From an uncultured Collinsella sp. (GTDB taxonomy: Bacteria; Actinomycetota; Coriobacteriia; Coriobacteriales; Coriobacteriaceae), in contig CAKUON010000002.1 in the NCBI GenBank assembly GCA_934668875.1, positions 227,864-291,863 of the forward strand: a DNA stretch of 64,000 bases, written 5' to 3'. Position 1 is the stretch's first letter, and each line of letters starts with the position of its first letter. The translations under genes and the position numbers were made by a program. A model generated the notes under the pieces. It had not been told where the DNA came from, did not search any database, and was given only the letters and a program-made list of their open reading frames with translations. Shown piece after piece: positions 1 to 7,798 of the stretch.

Positions 1-53
1 GGCACGCAGAAGCACAAAACATTCCCAGTATACCCGTGCAACGGGCGCCTGTC

Positions 54-1445
54 CTACTCCTCGGCATGTGCCCCATCAAGCTCATAGAACTTGGTGGATG
101 CCGGCAGGAACATCAGGTCGACGTCGCCGATCGGGCCCGAACGGTTCTTGGCCACGACGATACGCGTAACGCCCTCGTCGGGTCGATCGTCGCGCGAGGC
201 TTCGGCCTCGTCGGCGGAGCGGTCCAGGAACATAACGATGTCGGCGTCCTGCTCGATGGAGCCCGATTCACGCAGGTCGGACAGCTGCGGGCGCTTGCCG
301 GTACGGGACTCGACCTGACGCGACAGCTGCGACAGCGCGATCAGCGGAATCTTGAGCTCCTTAGCCATAATCTTCAGACCACGCGACATCTCGGAGACCT
401 CGACGGTGCGACTCTCGGAACGACGTCCCGGCGGAGGACTCACCAGCTGCAGGTAGTCCAGGATGATGATGGCCTTCTCCTTGTTGTGGAGCATGCGGCG
501 GCTCTTGGCGCGGATCTCGGTCACCGTGGTGCCGGGCGTATCGTCAATCAGAATATCGAGCTTGGACAAGGTCTGCGTGGCCTCGTTGATATTGGCCCAC
601 TGCTCGGGGCTAATGCGGCCCATGCGGAAGTCGCTGATCGAGATCATGGCGTAGGCGCAAATCAGGCGCTGGGCAATTTCCTTGCCCGACATCTCCAGAG
701 AGAAGAAGCCGACGGTATAACCGGCAGCGGCAGCGTTGAGCGCCAGATTCAGAGCGAACGACGTCTTACCTACAGCAGGACGGGCGCCGATAATGATGAG
801 CTGACCCTCGCGAAAACCCATGAGCATGCGGTCGAGTGACGGGAAGCCCGTGGGCACGCCCGCAGCCTGGCCACCGGCCTGGCACACTTCCTCGGCCTCG
901 TTATAGGCCTCGACCATAAACTCGGTCAGCGTCTTGTAGCTCGACTTGACCTCGCGTGCCGTAACCTTGAGCAGCTTGCTCTCGGCCAGCTCCACGACCT
1001 CTTTGGTGTCGGTGGGGGCGTTATATGCCAGCGCGTTGATCTCGTTGGTGGCGCCGATCAGCTCACGCAGCATCGAATCACGGCGAACGATGGCGGCATG
1101 GTGCTGCCAGTTGACGAGCGACAGAGTCTGACCCATCAACTCCAAAATGTACGCTTCGCCGCCCACGGCATCGAGCTTGTTGATGCTTCGCAGGTAATCG
1201 ATCAGCGAGATGGAGTCGATAGGAATGCGGCTGTTGTACATATCGACCATCGCGGTATAGATGGTCTTATGAATGGGCCGGTAGAAGTCATCGGGCTGCA
1301 GCTCGACCTGGGCCTCTTCGACCACCTCGGGCGATAGCAGCATAGCGGCCAGTACATTGGCCTCTGCATCTTGGTTTTGGGGAAGACCCAACTTGGAGCC
1401 GCGGTCCTCAACCGTCAGCCCGGTTTCCCTATCGTCATATGCCAT
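54..1445 (-). CDS. dnaB: Replicative DNA helicase DnaB
   Basis: Hexameric 5'-3' helicase that unwinds the parental duplex at the replication fork and interacts with primase. The product is 463 aa. An N-terminal helical dimerisation domain (about residues 20-125) is followed by a RecA-like motor with Walker A GARPAVGKT near residues 220-228 and Walker B IIILDYLQL further on; the segment SQLSRQVE and the arginine-rich C-terminal motifs are also present. There is no intein. Three in-frame ATGs lie within 12 bases; I chose the one at 1445 because GAGG sits about 7 bases upstream of it. It lies downstream of rplI but is separated from it by a terminator, so it probably has its own promoter. Identification is secure; the exact start is less so. 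Confidence 0.96.
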   Translation of the reverse strand: MAYDDRETGLTVEDRGSKLGLPQNQDAEANVLAAMLLSPEVVEEAQVELQPDDFYRPIHKTIYTAMVDMYNSRIPIDSISLIDYLRSINKLDAVGGEAYILELMGQTLSLVNWQHHAAIVRRDSMLRELIGATNEINALAYNAPTDTKEVVELAESKLLKVTAREVKSSYKTLTEFMVEAYNEAEEVCQAGGQAAGVPTGFPSLDRMLMGFREGQLIIIGARPAVGKTSFALNLALNAAAAGYTVGFFSLEMSGKEIAQRLICAYAMISISDFRMGRISPEQWANINEATQTLSKLDILIDDTPGTTVTEIRAKSRRMLHNKEKAIIILDYLQLVSPPPGRRSESRTVEVSEMSRGLKIMAKELKIPLIALSQLSRQVESRTGKRPQLSDLRESGSIEQDADIVMFLDRSADEAEASRDDRPDEGVTRIVVAKNRSGPIGDVDLMFLPASTKFYELDGAHAEE

Positions 1446-1601
1446 GAGCATCCTCATTCATATCGCTTGCGAGCATCCATAGTATCAGCCACGGTCCCAA
1501 AACGCGTCGCGCGCCGCCAATCATCACCGAACCAAACGGATGAACGGTCCTGTATATAGGACTTCGACGCAACGCTCACCATGACACTCACTCAGCGCAA
1601 A

Positions 1602-1637
1602 TAACAAAAGGGCGCCCTGGTTTCCCAGAGCGCCCTT
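1602..1637 (-). terminator. Rho-independent terminator after rplI
   Basis: Read on the minus strand, a GC-rich stem (AAGGGCGC with its complement, extended by CTGG/CCAG, loop AAA) is followed by TTTTGTTAT. It ends the rpsF-ssb-rpsR-rplI transcript. Confidence 0.85.
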
Positions 1638-1669
1638 CTTAGAACAAGATTGTTGCGTTGCAGCAAATG

Positions 1670-2209
1670 CTACTCGGCAGCAGCCTCAGTCTCGACCTCG
1701 GCGGTCTCGGCCTCGGCGACCTCAGCGGCCTCCTCGACCTCAGCCTCGGCAGCGAGCTCCTCGGCGGTAACGCCGACGAGAACGACAACCTCGGCCTTGA
1801 TCTCGCGGTACAGCGAGATGGCAACGGTGTGGGCACCGGCAACCTTGATGGGCTTACCGAGCTCGACGCGCTTGCGGTCGATGTCCATACCGAGCTGAGC
1901 CTTGATGGCGTCAGCGATCATAGCGGCGGTAACGGAGCCAAAGAGGATGCCCTCGTCGCCGACCTTGACGTCAACGGTGACCGTCTTGCCCTCGAAGGCA
2001 GCCTTGGTCTCGTTGGCGGTAGCCAGACGGACAGCCTCGCGCTTGGCGATGTTGTTGCGACGCTCGTCAAGCTGCTTGAGGTTGCCCTTGGTGGCGGCAA
2101 CAGCGAGCTTCTTGGGGAACAGGAAGTTCTCAGCGTAACCCTGAGCGACCTCTACGACGTCACCCTCGCCGCCCTTGCCCTTGATCTCATCGAGAAGAAT
2201 AACCTTCAT
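1670..2209 (-). CDS. rplI: 50S ribosomal protein L9 with acidic C-terminal tail
   Basis: L9 binds 23S rRNA at the base of the L1 stalk and helps maintain the reading frame. The N-terminal RNA-binding domain is recognisable (MKVILLDEIKGKG at the start, YAENFLFPKKLA around residues 26-38), as is the long linker helix and the C-terminal domain. At 179 aa it is about 30 residues longer than the usual 148-150 aa protein. The excess is a tail from about residue 148 made almost only of Ala, Glu and Val. It is last in the rpsF-ssb-rpsR-rplI cluster, 15 bases after rpsR, and is followed by a terminator. A ribosome binding site (AAGGGAGACGC) precedes the ATG. Confidence 0.97.
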   Translation of the reverse strand: MKVILLDEIKGKGGEGDVVEVAQGYAENFLFPKKLAVAATKGNLKQLDERRNNIAKREAVRLATANETKAAFEGKTVTVDVKVGDEGILFGSVTAAMIADAIKAQLGMDIDRKRVELGKPIKVAGAHTVAISLYREIKAEVVVLVGVTAEELAAEAEVEEAAEVAEAETAEVETEAAAE

Positions 2210-2224
2210 GATGCGTCTCCCTTC

Positions 2225-2491
2225 TTAGCCGCGGTCGCGGTTGCCACGAGAGGAAACCACGGGGACGGTGTACGGCAGGAGAGCCATCTCGCGGGCGCGC
2301 TTGATGGCGTTGGCGATGTCATGCTGATGCTGCGTGCAAGCGCCAGTGACGCGACGGGGCTTGATCTTGCCACGGTCGGTCATGTACTTACGGAGAAGCT
2401 GAGTGTCCTTATAGTCGATGAACTCAGTGTTCTCCTTGCAGAACTGGCAGTACTTACGACGCGGCTGACGTGCAGAAAAATCATTAGCCAT
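2225..2491 (-). CDS. rpsR: 30S ribosomal protein S18
   Basis: S18 forms a heterodimer with S6 on the platform of the small subunit. The 88-aa product starts MANDFSARQ and carries the conserved core ([29 protein letters not shown], a basic C terminus). CQFCKEN resembles the Cys-containing N termini of zinc-binding S18 paralogues, but only two cysteines are visible. An in-frame ATG 51 bases upstream is rejected because a GAAAGG site lies 9 bases before the ATG at 2491 and the family starts here. Its position between ssb and rplI is the standard rpsF operon order. Confidence 0.97.
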   Translation of the reverse strand: MANDFSARQPRRKYCQFCKENTEFIDYKDTQLLRKYMTDRGKIKPRRVTGACTQHQHDIANAIKRAREMALLPYTVPVVSSRGNRDRG

Positions 2492-2563
2492 GTCAAAATA
2501 CCTTTCATTTGGCAACTTCGGCGAACCGAAGCCGCCTCTCACTCAAAAATAGGTGAACAACCC

Positions 2564-3016
2564 TTAGAACGGGATGTCCTCATCGTAGACGTCGACCGCG
2601 GGCGGCGTAGCCACCGGTGCGGCAGGACGTGCTGCGGGCGCGGGAGCTGCGGGGGCGTAACCGCCCTGATCGTAGCCACCCTGGCCACCACGGGAGCTCA
2701 TAAACTCGATCTCATCGACGATGACCTCAAGCTTGCTCCGGCGCTGGCCGTCGCGCTCCCAAGAGCTGTAGCGCAGCTTGCCCTCGATCGCGACCTTGTT
2801 TCCCTTTGCCAGGAAACGGCTCACGGCCTCGGCGCGGGTGCCGAACATAGTGCAGTCGACAAAGTTGGGATAGTCCTCCCACTCGCCAGTCTGCGCGTTG
2901 CGGCGACGATCGTTCACGGCGACGCCAAAGGACAGAACCTGGGTTCCGCCGGCGGTGGCGCGCAGCTCGGGATCGCGGGTGAGGTTACCGGTGATGTTCA
3001 CTCGATTGATGCTCAT
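2564..3016 (-). CDS. ssb: Single-stranded DNA-binding protein
   Basis: Essential ssDNA-binding protein that coats exposed single strands in replication and repair and recruits partner enzymes. The OB fold occupies about residues 1-105 (MSINRVNITGNLTRDPELR, a CTMFG segment, KGNKVAIEGKLRYSSWE). A Gly/Pro/Ala-rich flexible linker follows, and the protein ends in the acidic tip DEDIPF that binds partner proteins. 150 aa is typical. It lies between rpsF and rpsR in the conserved operon. AGAGGAAG upstream of the ATG serves as ribosome binding site. Confidence 0.97.
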   Translation of the reverse strand: MSINRVNITGNLTRDPELRATAGGTQVLSFGVAVNDRRRNAQTGEWEDYPNFVDCTMFGTRAEAVSRFLAKGNKVAIEGKLRYSSWERDGQRRSKLEVIVDEIEFMSSRGGQGGYDQGGYAPAAPAPAARPAAPVATPPAVDVYDEDIPF

Positions 3017-3064
3017 AACTCACTACTTCCTCTTGGGGCACAAGCCCAGTCCAAAACGACAGTC

Positions 3065-3358
3065 TTACTCCTGGTCGTCGCGACGGACGATCATGTGGCG
3101 GACCACAGCGTCGGTGATGCGCAGGACGCGATCAAGCTCGGCGATCTGGGTAGGATCTGCGTGGAAGTTGATGAGGGTGTAGTCACCATCGGTGAGGTCG
3201 TTGATCTCGTAGGCGAGCTTGCGCTTGCCCCACTCGTCAACGGAGTCGACCTTGCCAGCGCCCTCAGCGATCGTGGTATCGATACGCTTCATAACAGCGA
3301 GACGAGTCTCGGGGTCGAGCGACGGGTCAACAAAGAACAGCAGTTCATAAGCCTTCAT
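3065..3358 (-). CDS. rpsF: 30S ribosomal protein S6
   Basis: S6 pairs with S18 in the small-subunit platform. The 97-aa product starts MKAYELLFFVDPS and shows the conserved GKRKLAYEINDLTDGDYTLINF segment. I chose the ATG at 3358 because a strong GGAGGTGACA site lies immediately upstream; a longer version would add seven residues that include the binding site itself. It is the first gene of the rpsF-ssb-rpsR-rplI operon, with a sigma-70-like promoter about 75-100 bases upstream. Confidence 0.97.
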   Translation of the reverse strand: MKAYELLFFVDPSLDPETRLAVMKRIDTTIAEGAGKVDSVDEWGKRKLAYEINDLTDGDYTLINFHADPTQIAELDRVLRITDAVVRHMIVRRDDQE

Positions 3359-3429
3359 ATTGTCACCTCCTCTGGGCAAATGTGGCTTCAGGTCGTGAAG
3401 GTGCGCCTGAAGCAGGAAAAGACTTGGTA

Positions 3430-3458
3430 ATAATATCTTTCAACCTCCTAGGCTGCAA
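3430..3458 (-). promoter_or_regulatory. Sigma-70-type promoter for the rpsF operon
   Basis: On the minus strand TTGCAG (3453-3458) and TATTAT (3430-3435) are separated by 17 bases and lie upstream of rpsF with no gene between. This is a motif match only. Confidence 0.6.
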
Positions 3459-3809
3459 GAATATGCAGCTACAACCTCATGACCTCCACATATACCCATA
3501 CTCACACGACGTTTCATGCGCATTCCAACCAAATGCTGACCAAAAGCTTGACGGATCTGTTGACAAGATACGGTGCCGTGGGGACAAGCTGAGCCAAGCC
3601 GCAGGTCAACGGGCACAAGGCTGTGGTCGCAAAATGCATACCAGTGGTCTAATTGATCGCCAAAAAGATTTTAAATACGTTTGCTCGTGGTCTATAAAGT
3701 CCTTTTTTGAACAATTCGCTAAGCATGATTTTGCTGGTCAGACTGCATGCGCCGCGCGTTTTAGGCACAGCGCGAGACGCTGTGGATCAAAAAATGCTAA
3801 GTTTTCGGC

Positions 3810-3837
3810 TTGCACCTTACGATTCCTCGTGTATACT
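3810..3837 (+). promoter_or_regulatory. Promoter for tRNA-Ser(GGA)
   Basis: TTGCAC (3810-3815) and TATACT (3832-3837) with a 16-base spacer end 16 bases before the mature tRNA 5' end, a typical distance. Confidence 0.75.
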
Positions 3838-3853
3838 AACTTTCGCATTTAAC

Positions 3854-3944
3854 GGAGAGTTGTCCGAGTGGCCGAAGGAGCACGATTGGAAATCGTGTAG
3901 GCGTCAAAAGCGTCTCCAGGGTTCAAATCCCTGACTCTCCGCCA
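3854..3944 (+). tRNA. tRNA-Ser (GGA anticodon)
   Basis: The cloverleaf has a 7-bp acceptor stem GGAGAGT/ACTCTCC, an anticodon loop TTGGAAA on a CACGA/TCGTG stem, a long class II variable arm, the T-arm GGGTTCAAATCCC, and an encoded CCA. A terminator follows directly. Confidence 0.97.
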
Positions 3945-3952
3945 GTTAATTC

Positions 3953-3985
3953 CAAAGCAGGCCTTTGTGCCTGCTTTGTTTTTAC
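3953..3985 (+). terminator. Terminator after tRNA-Ser(GGA)
   Basis: CAAAGCAGGC pairs with GCCTGCTTTG around a short loop and is followed by TTTTT. Confidence 0.85.
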
Positions 3986-3992
3986 CCCACGC

Positions 3993-4083
3993 GGAGGGGT
4001 GGCAGAGTGGTTGAATGCGGCGGTCTCGAAAACCGTTTGGCCTGTATAAGGTCACGAGGGTTCGAATCCCTCCTCCTCCGCCA
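3993..4083 (+). tRNA. tRNA-Ser (CGA anticodon)
   Basis: Acceptor GGAGGGG/CTCCTCC, anticodon loop CTCGAAA, class II variable arm, T-arm GGGTTCGAATCCC and encoded CCA. It is 48 bases downstream of the GGA gene. It is followed by a terminator and then by a module built from its own 3' end (4146-4280). Confidence 0.97.
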
Positions 4084-4095
4084 TTAGGATGGTAT

Positions 4096-4124
4096 AAGCC
4101 CCAGCAATGGGGCTTTTTCTTTTT
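4096..4124 (+). terminator. Terminator after tRNA-Ser(CGA)
   Basis: AAGCCCC/GGGGCTT stem with loop AGCAAT, followed by TTTCTTTTT. Confidence 0.9.
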
Positions 4125-4145
4125 GGGCACATTTCAATAACGCGC

Positions 4146-4280
4146 AGGAGGAGGGATTCGAACCCGCCAGGGCGCGGAGCGTAAAGAAAACGCGCCAGCG
4201 GCGCGTTTTTAGCGCAGCGCGGTCGGCGTAAGCCGACCGGATAAATTTTGAGCAAAGCTCAAAATTTGGACATCCCTCCT
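4146..4280. repeat. tRNA-derived hairpin module 1 (tRNA-Ser)
   Basis: The 135-base element starts with an inverted copy of the tRNA-Ser(CGA) 3' portion (AGGAGGAGGGATTCGAACCC). It continues with several small GC-rich hairpins (CGCGCC/GGCGCG, GGTCGGC/GCCGACC, AAATTTTGAGC/GCTCAAAATTT) and ends with a degenerate direct copy (ACATCCCTCCT). The ends can pair (AGGAGGGAT with ATCCCTCCT), which would enclose the hairpins. Its interior resembles the modules behind tRNA-Gly and tRNA-Lys. No protein is encoded. Function unknown. Confidence 0.75.
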
Positions 4281-4322
4281 ATTCAACCCACGCCCTCATC
4301 GCTTTCAATCCCGGCCCCAAAT

Positions 4323-4393
4323 CCAAAACGTGTACATCACCCTCCAAAACCGACATTTTTTGACATCTTTGGAGGCTGATGCACACGTTTGGA
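4323..4393. repeat. 71-bp palindromic repeat, left copy
   Basis: The 71 bases match positions 5524-5594 in 67 positions. Each copy is itself a long inverted repeat: the first 26 bases (CCAAAACGTGTACATCA, then CCCTCCAAA) are nearly complementary to the last 25, with a loop of about 20 bases. It lies about 100 bases upstream of the AbiEi-like gene, where it could act as operator, terminator or mobile-element end. Confidence 0.9.
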
Positions 4394-4495
4394 TATTGCA
4401 CCCCGTGTGCTTCGGCCGATTTACTCACATCCAGTATATTTTCCCACTTCAGCGGACATAAGAGTTGAGTATCGGCTCAAAGCGAGAGGCCATAG

Positions 4496-5602
4496 ATGGA
4501 TACTCCTGTTCTCATTTCGCATAAAACCGCATGGCTCGTCCATCACGCGCCGCAAGATTTGGTTCAATCCGTCGCAAAGCGCGACTACAAGATAGGTGTG
4601 CAGGGCCTCTCCACACAACAACGTATAGCGCGTATTCGGCAGGCCCTCACCGACTGCGGTATTCCTTCCAGTATGCTCGCGACCATCGATATTTCTGTCG
4701 TGTTCGCCTTCGAGCGCATTCGAACCAGCGGAGTCGCCTGCCATGTTATTGGCCAAAATCTTCCCTACGATCACATCGACGAGCTAACGCCTGGGATCTT
4801 TATCACCGACGAAGCCTTCACGTTTGCGCTTGCCGCCGAGTGGATGGATAGAATCGAACACCTCGAATACGGCTACGAAGTTTGCGGAGACTACCGCATG
4901 GGGCTGCAGCCCTCTGAGCCTTATACCGAGCAGCCAGCCACCACCTCAAAAGATCAGATTGTCGAGATACTCGACCAGCACCCCGGCAAACCCGGTGTCA
5001 CACGCGCACGGCTCGCACTCAGACATATCTACGACCATTCGGCCTCTCCCATGGAAAGTGCATCGGCGATTGCCCTTTCGCTGCCGGTGAGCGAGGGCGG
5101 TCTTGGCGTCCGAGGCATCGAACTCAACAAACCGCTCGAGATCCCTAAGAACCTTTGGCATTGCACCAAAGCCCGAACGCTCAAAATCGATGCATTCATT
5201 ACTTATCAGCGCAAAGAACTCGGTATCGAATACAAAGGCGGTTTTCACAACGATGACGAGCGCAAGGGAGCAGATGCAGAACGAGAGGCAATACTCGCCC
5301 AGATGGGATATCGCATCATCACACTCACTTCGGCTCAGTTCGCAAGCCAGCTCGCGTTCCACCGTGCCATGAACGGTATTCGAGAAGCACTTGGCATGCC
5401 ACGCTGCACCGATGCCGAGTACCAGCGAAAGCAAAACGAGCTACGTAAGCACTCATCCGCAACTGGAAGGGTGCGCAGGACGCAGGGGTGCCTATCGAGT
5501 AGTGCCGCCTGCCGCTCGCCACGCCAAAACGTGTACATCACCCTCCAAAAACGACAATTTTCGACATCTTTGGAGGCTGATGTACACGTTTGGAACCTAT
5601 GA
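4496..5602 (+). CDS. AbiEi/DUF559-like protein with PD-(D/E)XK-type C terminus
   Basis: I cannot assign a named gene. The 368-aa product has an N-terminal region (ISHKTAWLVHH, HVIGQNLP) that resembles the actinobacterial AbiEi-like type IV antitoxin/DUF559 group. From about residue 225 the pattern LKIDAFI, GIEYKGGFHNDDE and GYRIITLTSAQF fits a Vsr/DUF559 endonuclease fold (Asp, then E-x-K, then the beta-strand and helix). The last 26 residues are encoded inside the right 71-bp repeat, so the native C terminus may be shorter or was extended by repeat insertion. No partner toxin gene of the AbiEii type is adjacent. AGAGG lies 6 bases before the ATG. Flanking direct repeats suggest a mobile or self-regulated unit. 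The function is inference. Confidence 0.7.
   Translation: MDTPVLISHKTAWLVHHAPQDLVQSVAKRDYKIGVQGLSTQQRIARIRQALTDCGIPSSMLATIDISVVFAFERIRTSGVACHVIGQNLPYDHIDELTPGIFITDEAFTFALAAEWMDRIEHLEYGYEVCGDYRMGLQPSEPYTEQPATTSKDQIVEILDQHPGKPGVTRARLALRHIYDHSASPMESASAIALSLPVSEGGLGVRGIELNKPLEIPKNLWHCTKARTLKIDAFITYQRKELGIEYKGGFHNDDERKGADAEREAILAQMGYRIITLTSAQFASQLAFHRAMNGIREALGMPRCTDAEYQRKQNELRKHSSATGRVRRTQGCLSSSAACRSPRQNVYITLQKRQFSTSLEADVHVWNL
5524..5594. repeat. 71-bp palindromic repeat, right copy
   Basis: Second copy of the repeat at 4323-4393 (67 of 71 identical), same orientation. The arms CCAAAACGTGTACATCA and TGATGTACACGTTTGG form a near-perfect stem. It overlaps the 3' end of the AbiEi-like gene and lies directly before the TRIC-type gene. 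Confidence 0.9.
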
Positions 5603-5706
5603 CCATGCCCGGCATCAACCGTTTACCGAGCAATGGGGTCGTCACACCCGCCAACCATGTACTATGTACGGGCATTGTCAAAACTCACAAGCAGAAGGAC
5701 CCCATC

Positions 5707-6396
5707 TTGCCCGTCGTCGCCGCTATGACCGTTACCGCACATGCCTCGGATGCCATGGTCGCTATCCCGTTTTGGCTCGAGATGTTCGCCGTCGTCGCGG
5801 CCTCGATCTCGGGCGTGTTGGTCGCGCGCGAGCACAAGCTCGACCTGGTAGGCGCGGTCGCACTGGCCGTCGTCTGCGGCCTCGGCGGCGGTCTTCTGCG
5901 CGACATGACGCTCCAAGTCGGCAACGTCTACATTCTCAACCAGCCCATGGCGCTGCCGCTCTCCATCGCCACGGCGGCCATCATCTATATTTTCCCGGCA
6001 ATCGTCGACAAACCCGAAAAACTCATTCCCCTGCTCGACATCATCTCGGTCGGCATCTACGCCGCCACCGGAGCAGACAAGGCGCTGGTCTACGGCTTTG
6101 CGCCGGCGGTGTGCATCATGATGGGCTTTTTCACCGCGGTGGGCGGCGGCATGCTGCGCGACAGTTTTATGGGCGTGGTACCGGGCATTTTCCAGCGCAC
6201 CAACTTCTATGCCATCGCAGCCATCGCCGGCTCGGCGAACTATGTATGCCTTGTCATGAGCGGCGTCGTCAGCAACATCACCGCGTTGATCGTATGCGTT
6301 GCGGTAACCATGGGGCTGCGCTGGCTGTCGCTGCGTTTTGACATCAAAAGCCCCACCGAAGAAGATATCGCGCGCTTCTTGCACCGTAAAAAGTAA
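5707..6396 (+). CDS. TRIC-family (UPF0126) membrane cation channel
   Basis: Bacterial trimeric intracellular cation channel homologue, formerly UPF0126 (YvgT/YadS type); the physiological substrate is unknown. The protein has seven hydrophobic segments and two halves with the family glycine motifs: GGGLLRDM in the first and VGGGMLRDSF in the second. The frame stays open up to 5590, but upstream residues look unrelated to the family. A TTG at 5707 has AGAAGGA 7 bases before it and gives about 229 aa, close to the usual 200-225; ATG at 5725 is an alternative. It lies just after the right 71-bp repeat. Confidence 0.85.
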   Translation: MPVVAAMTVTAHASDAMVAIPFWLEMFAVVAASISGVLVAREHKLDLVGAVALAVVCGLGGGLLRDMTLQVGNVYILNQPMALPLSIATAAIIYIFPAIVDKPEKLIPLLDIISVGIYAATGADKALVYGFAPAVCIMMGFFTAVGGGMLRDSFMGVVPGIFQRTNFYAIAAIAGSANYVCLVMSGVVSNITALIVCVAVTMGLRWLSLRFDIKSPTEEDIARFLHRKK

Positions 6397-6503
6397 ACAG
6401 CACGGCACGACCCTTCGAAATGCAACCGAGAGGTTCTTTTAGAGCGCCCGCGCGTTGGGTACCCTGTTAGGTATATGCCGAACACCTAGCAAAAGGATCA
6501 ACC

Positions 6504-7649
6504 ATGGCTTTCAATCAAACCGCGGCGGCGCCGTCACACAAGATGCGTCGCTGTCTGCTTATGGCATTCGTGCTCATCGCGCTTGCGCTCACCGCGCTTC
6601 CCGCTACGGCTCTTGCCGGCACGGACACCGCGGGCAACGTGCTTGCGACCGAAAACGACTCCAATCCGTCCGGCGTCGAAGGTGACCTGTACTGGGCCGG
6701 CCAGAGTCTCAATTTGGACGATGCGTCCATCGATCGCGACATCATCGCCGCGGGCGATACCCTCTCAATTCGCGACTGCACGGTAGGCGGCGCCATTCGT
6801 CTTGCGGCGCGTACCATCGATATCGCCAAGACCACGGTTGACGGCAGCGTCACGGTCGTCGGTCAGCATGTCGTTCTCAATTCCGACAGCACCGCCAACT
6901 GTTTCTATGCGATAGGCGAGACGGTTGCCCTGCGCGGTTCCGTTAAGTCGGCAGCGCTCGCGGGCGATACGGTAACCATCGATGGCACCGTCGATGGCGA
7001 TGTTGAAGTTTGGGCCGACAAGCTCATCCTGGGCAAGAATGCCCGCATCTCCGGCACCGTGAACGCACACGTTTCCGAGGATCCCGAGCGCGCGGCAGGG
7101 GCCGAGGTCGGCGCACTCAAGATCGACCGCACCGAGCACGAGGACACCTCCACCGCCAACGATGTCATCGGCGGCATCGTCGCCGCGGCGCTTTCCGCTT
7201 GCTTTGTCGCCTTGCTGCTCGAGCTCGTCTTTCCGCGTGCGACCGCCAGCGCCGCCGGAATGCTCCACCAGCGCCCCACGCCGCTATGGGTGAGCGGTCT
7301 TCTGGGTACGGTGGCCGTCGTCCCCACCGTCCTGCTGCTGATTATCTCGATCGCAGGTCTGTCGCTTGCTGGAGCCATCATGTGCGGCGTTATCGGTATC
7401 GCGCTGGTCTCGGCAGCCTTCGCGGGCTGTGCTATCGCGCGCATGGTCGGACACAGCCAGAACCGCTACGCCATGGCAGCCGTCGGCGGCATAATCGCGG
7501 GCGTGCTCACGGCAATCCCTCTCGTAGGCGACTTCATCAGCGGCGTAGCCTTCGTCTTCACGCTCGGCTACATCATCCAAATCATCTGGCGCAACGCCCA
7601 CCTCAAGCCGCAGCAGACCTCCAACACGCCGGAACTTCCCACCGCCTAA
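6504..7649 (+). CDS. Secreted or membrane bactofilin-like polymer-forming protein
   Basis: The 381-aa product begins with a signal peptide or anchor (hydrophobic residues about 18-38, then ATALAG). Residues about 55-190 form short repeats of the type found in bactofilins (IDRDIIAAGDTLSIRDC, VDGSVTVVGQHVVLN, IDGTVDGDVEVWADKL), which fold as a right-handed beta-helix. A C-terminal membrane domain follows, with about four hydrophobic segments (from residue 220 on). The combination is that of polymer-forming cell-envelope proteins; the exact role is not known to me. AAAGGATC precedes the ATG. It is transcribed toward the pilus operon, and the two share the terminator at 7726-7767. Confidence 0.75.
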   Translation: MAFNQTAAAPSHKMRRCLLMAFVLIALALTALPATALAGTDTAGNVLATENDSNPSGVEGDLYWAGQSLNLDDASIDRDIIAAGDTLSIRDCTVGGAIRLAARTIDIAKTTVDGSVTVVGQHVVLNSDSTANCFYAIGETVALRGSVKSAALAGDTVTIDGTVDGDVEVWADKLILGKNARISGTVNAHVSEDPERAAGAEVGALKIDRTEHEDTSTANDVIGGIVAAALSACFVALLLELVFPRATASAAGMLHQRPTPLWVSGLLGTVAVVPTVLLLIISIAGLSLAGAIMCGVIGIALVSAAFAGCAIARMVGHSQNRYAMAAVGGIIAGVLTAIPLVGDFISGVAFVFTLGYIIQIIWRNAHLKPQQTSNTPELPTA

Positions 7650-7655
7650 CAGCCA

Positions 7656-7690
7656 ACCACCACAAAAGGGCCAGGCACCTCTGTGGTGGT
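7656..7690. repeat. 9-bp-stem hairpin with GGGCCAGGC loop
   Basis: ACCACCACA (7656-7664) pairs perfectly with TGTGGTGGT (7682-7690). The loop contains GGGCCAGGC. No T-run follows, so it is not a standard terminator. A related hairpin lies at 15389-15416. Confidence 0.6.
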
Positions 7691-7725
7691 GCAAGGGGGA
7701 AAGGCTACTTTGTACCAACAAACGA

Positions 7726-7767
7726 AGCGGGGCACCCGATCACATTCGACCGGGCGCCCCGCTTTTT
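7726..7767. terminator. Bidirectional terminator between bactofilin-like gene and pilus operon
   Basis: AGCGGGGC pairs with GCCCCGCT, extended by CCCG/CGGG, and is followed by TTTTT on the plus strand. On the minus strand the stem is followed by TTCGTTTGTTGG. It can end both converging transcripts. Confidence 0.8.
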
Positions 7768-7798
7768 CATATCTCGTGTTGATAGTCGAGGCGAACGA

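Larger units (their letters stand above)
3359..3853. other. Intergenic region between rpsF and tRNA-Ser
   Basis: This 495-base stretch has no gene I can support. It holds the leader and promoter of the rpsF operon on the left and the tRNA-Ser promoter on the right. The middle (about 3460-3800) is less GC-rich than its neighbours and shows no repeat or protein-coding character. The open frames that cross it lack ribosome binding sites and resemble no family I know. Confidence 0.6.

Noticed and set aside
1658..3430. Long open frame of 590 codons on the plus strand across rplI, rpsR, ssb and rpsF
   Set aside because: It is antisense to four certain genes and arises from GC-rich third positions. 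Its protein has no recognisable features.
3382..3852. Plus-strand open frame of 156 codons between rpsF and tRNA-Ser
   Set aside because: No ribosome binding site, mixed composition, and it runs through the promoter of the rpsF operon and the tRNA promoter.
5590..5706. N-terminal extension of the TRIC-type protein from a TTG at 5590
   Set aside because: These 39 codons start inside the 71-bp repeat, show no membrane-protein character and have no good ribosome binding site.
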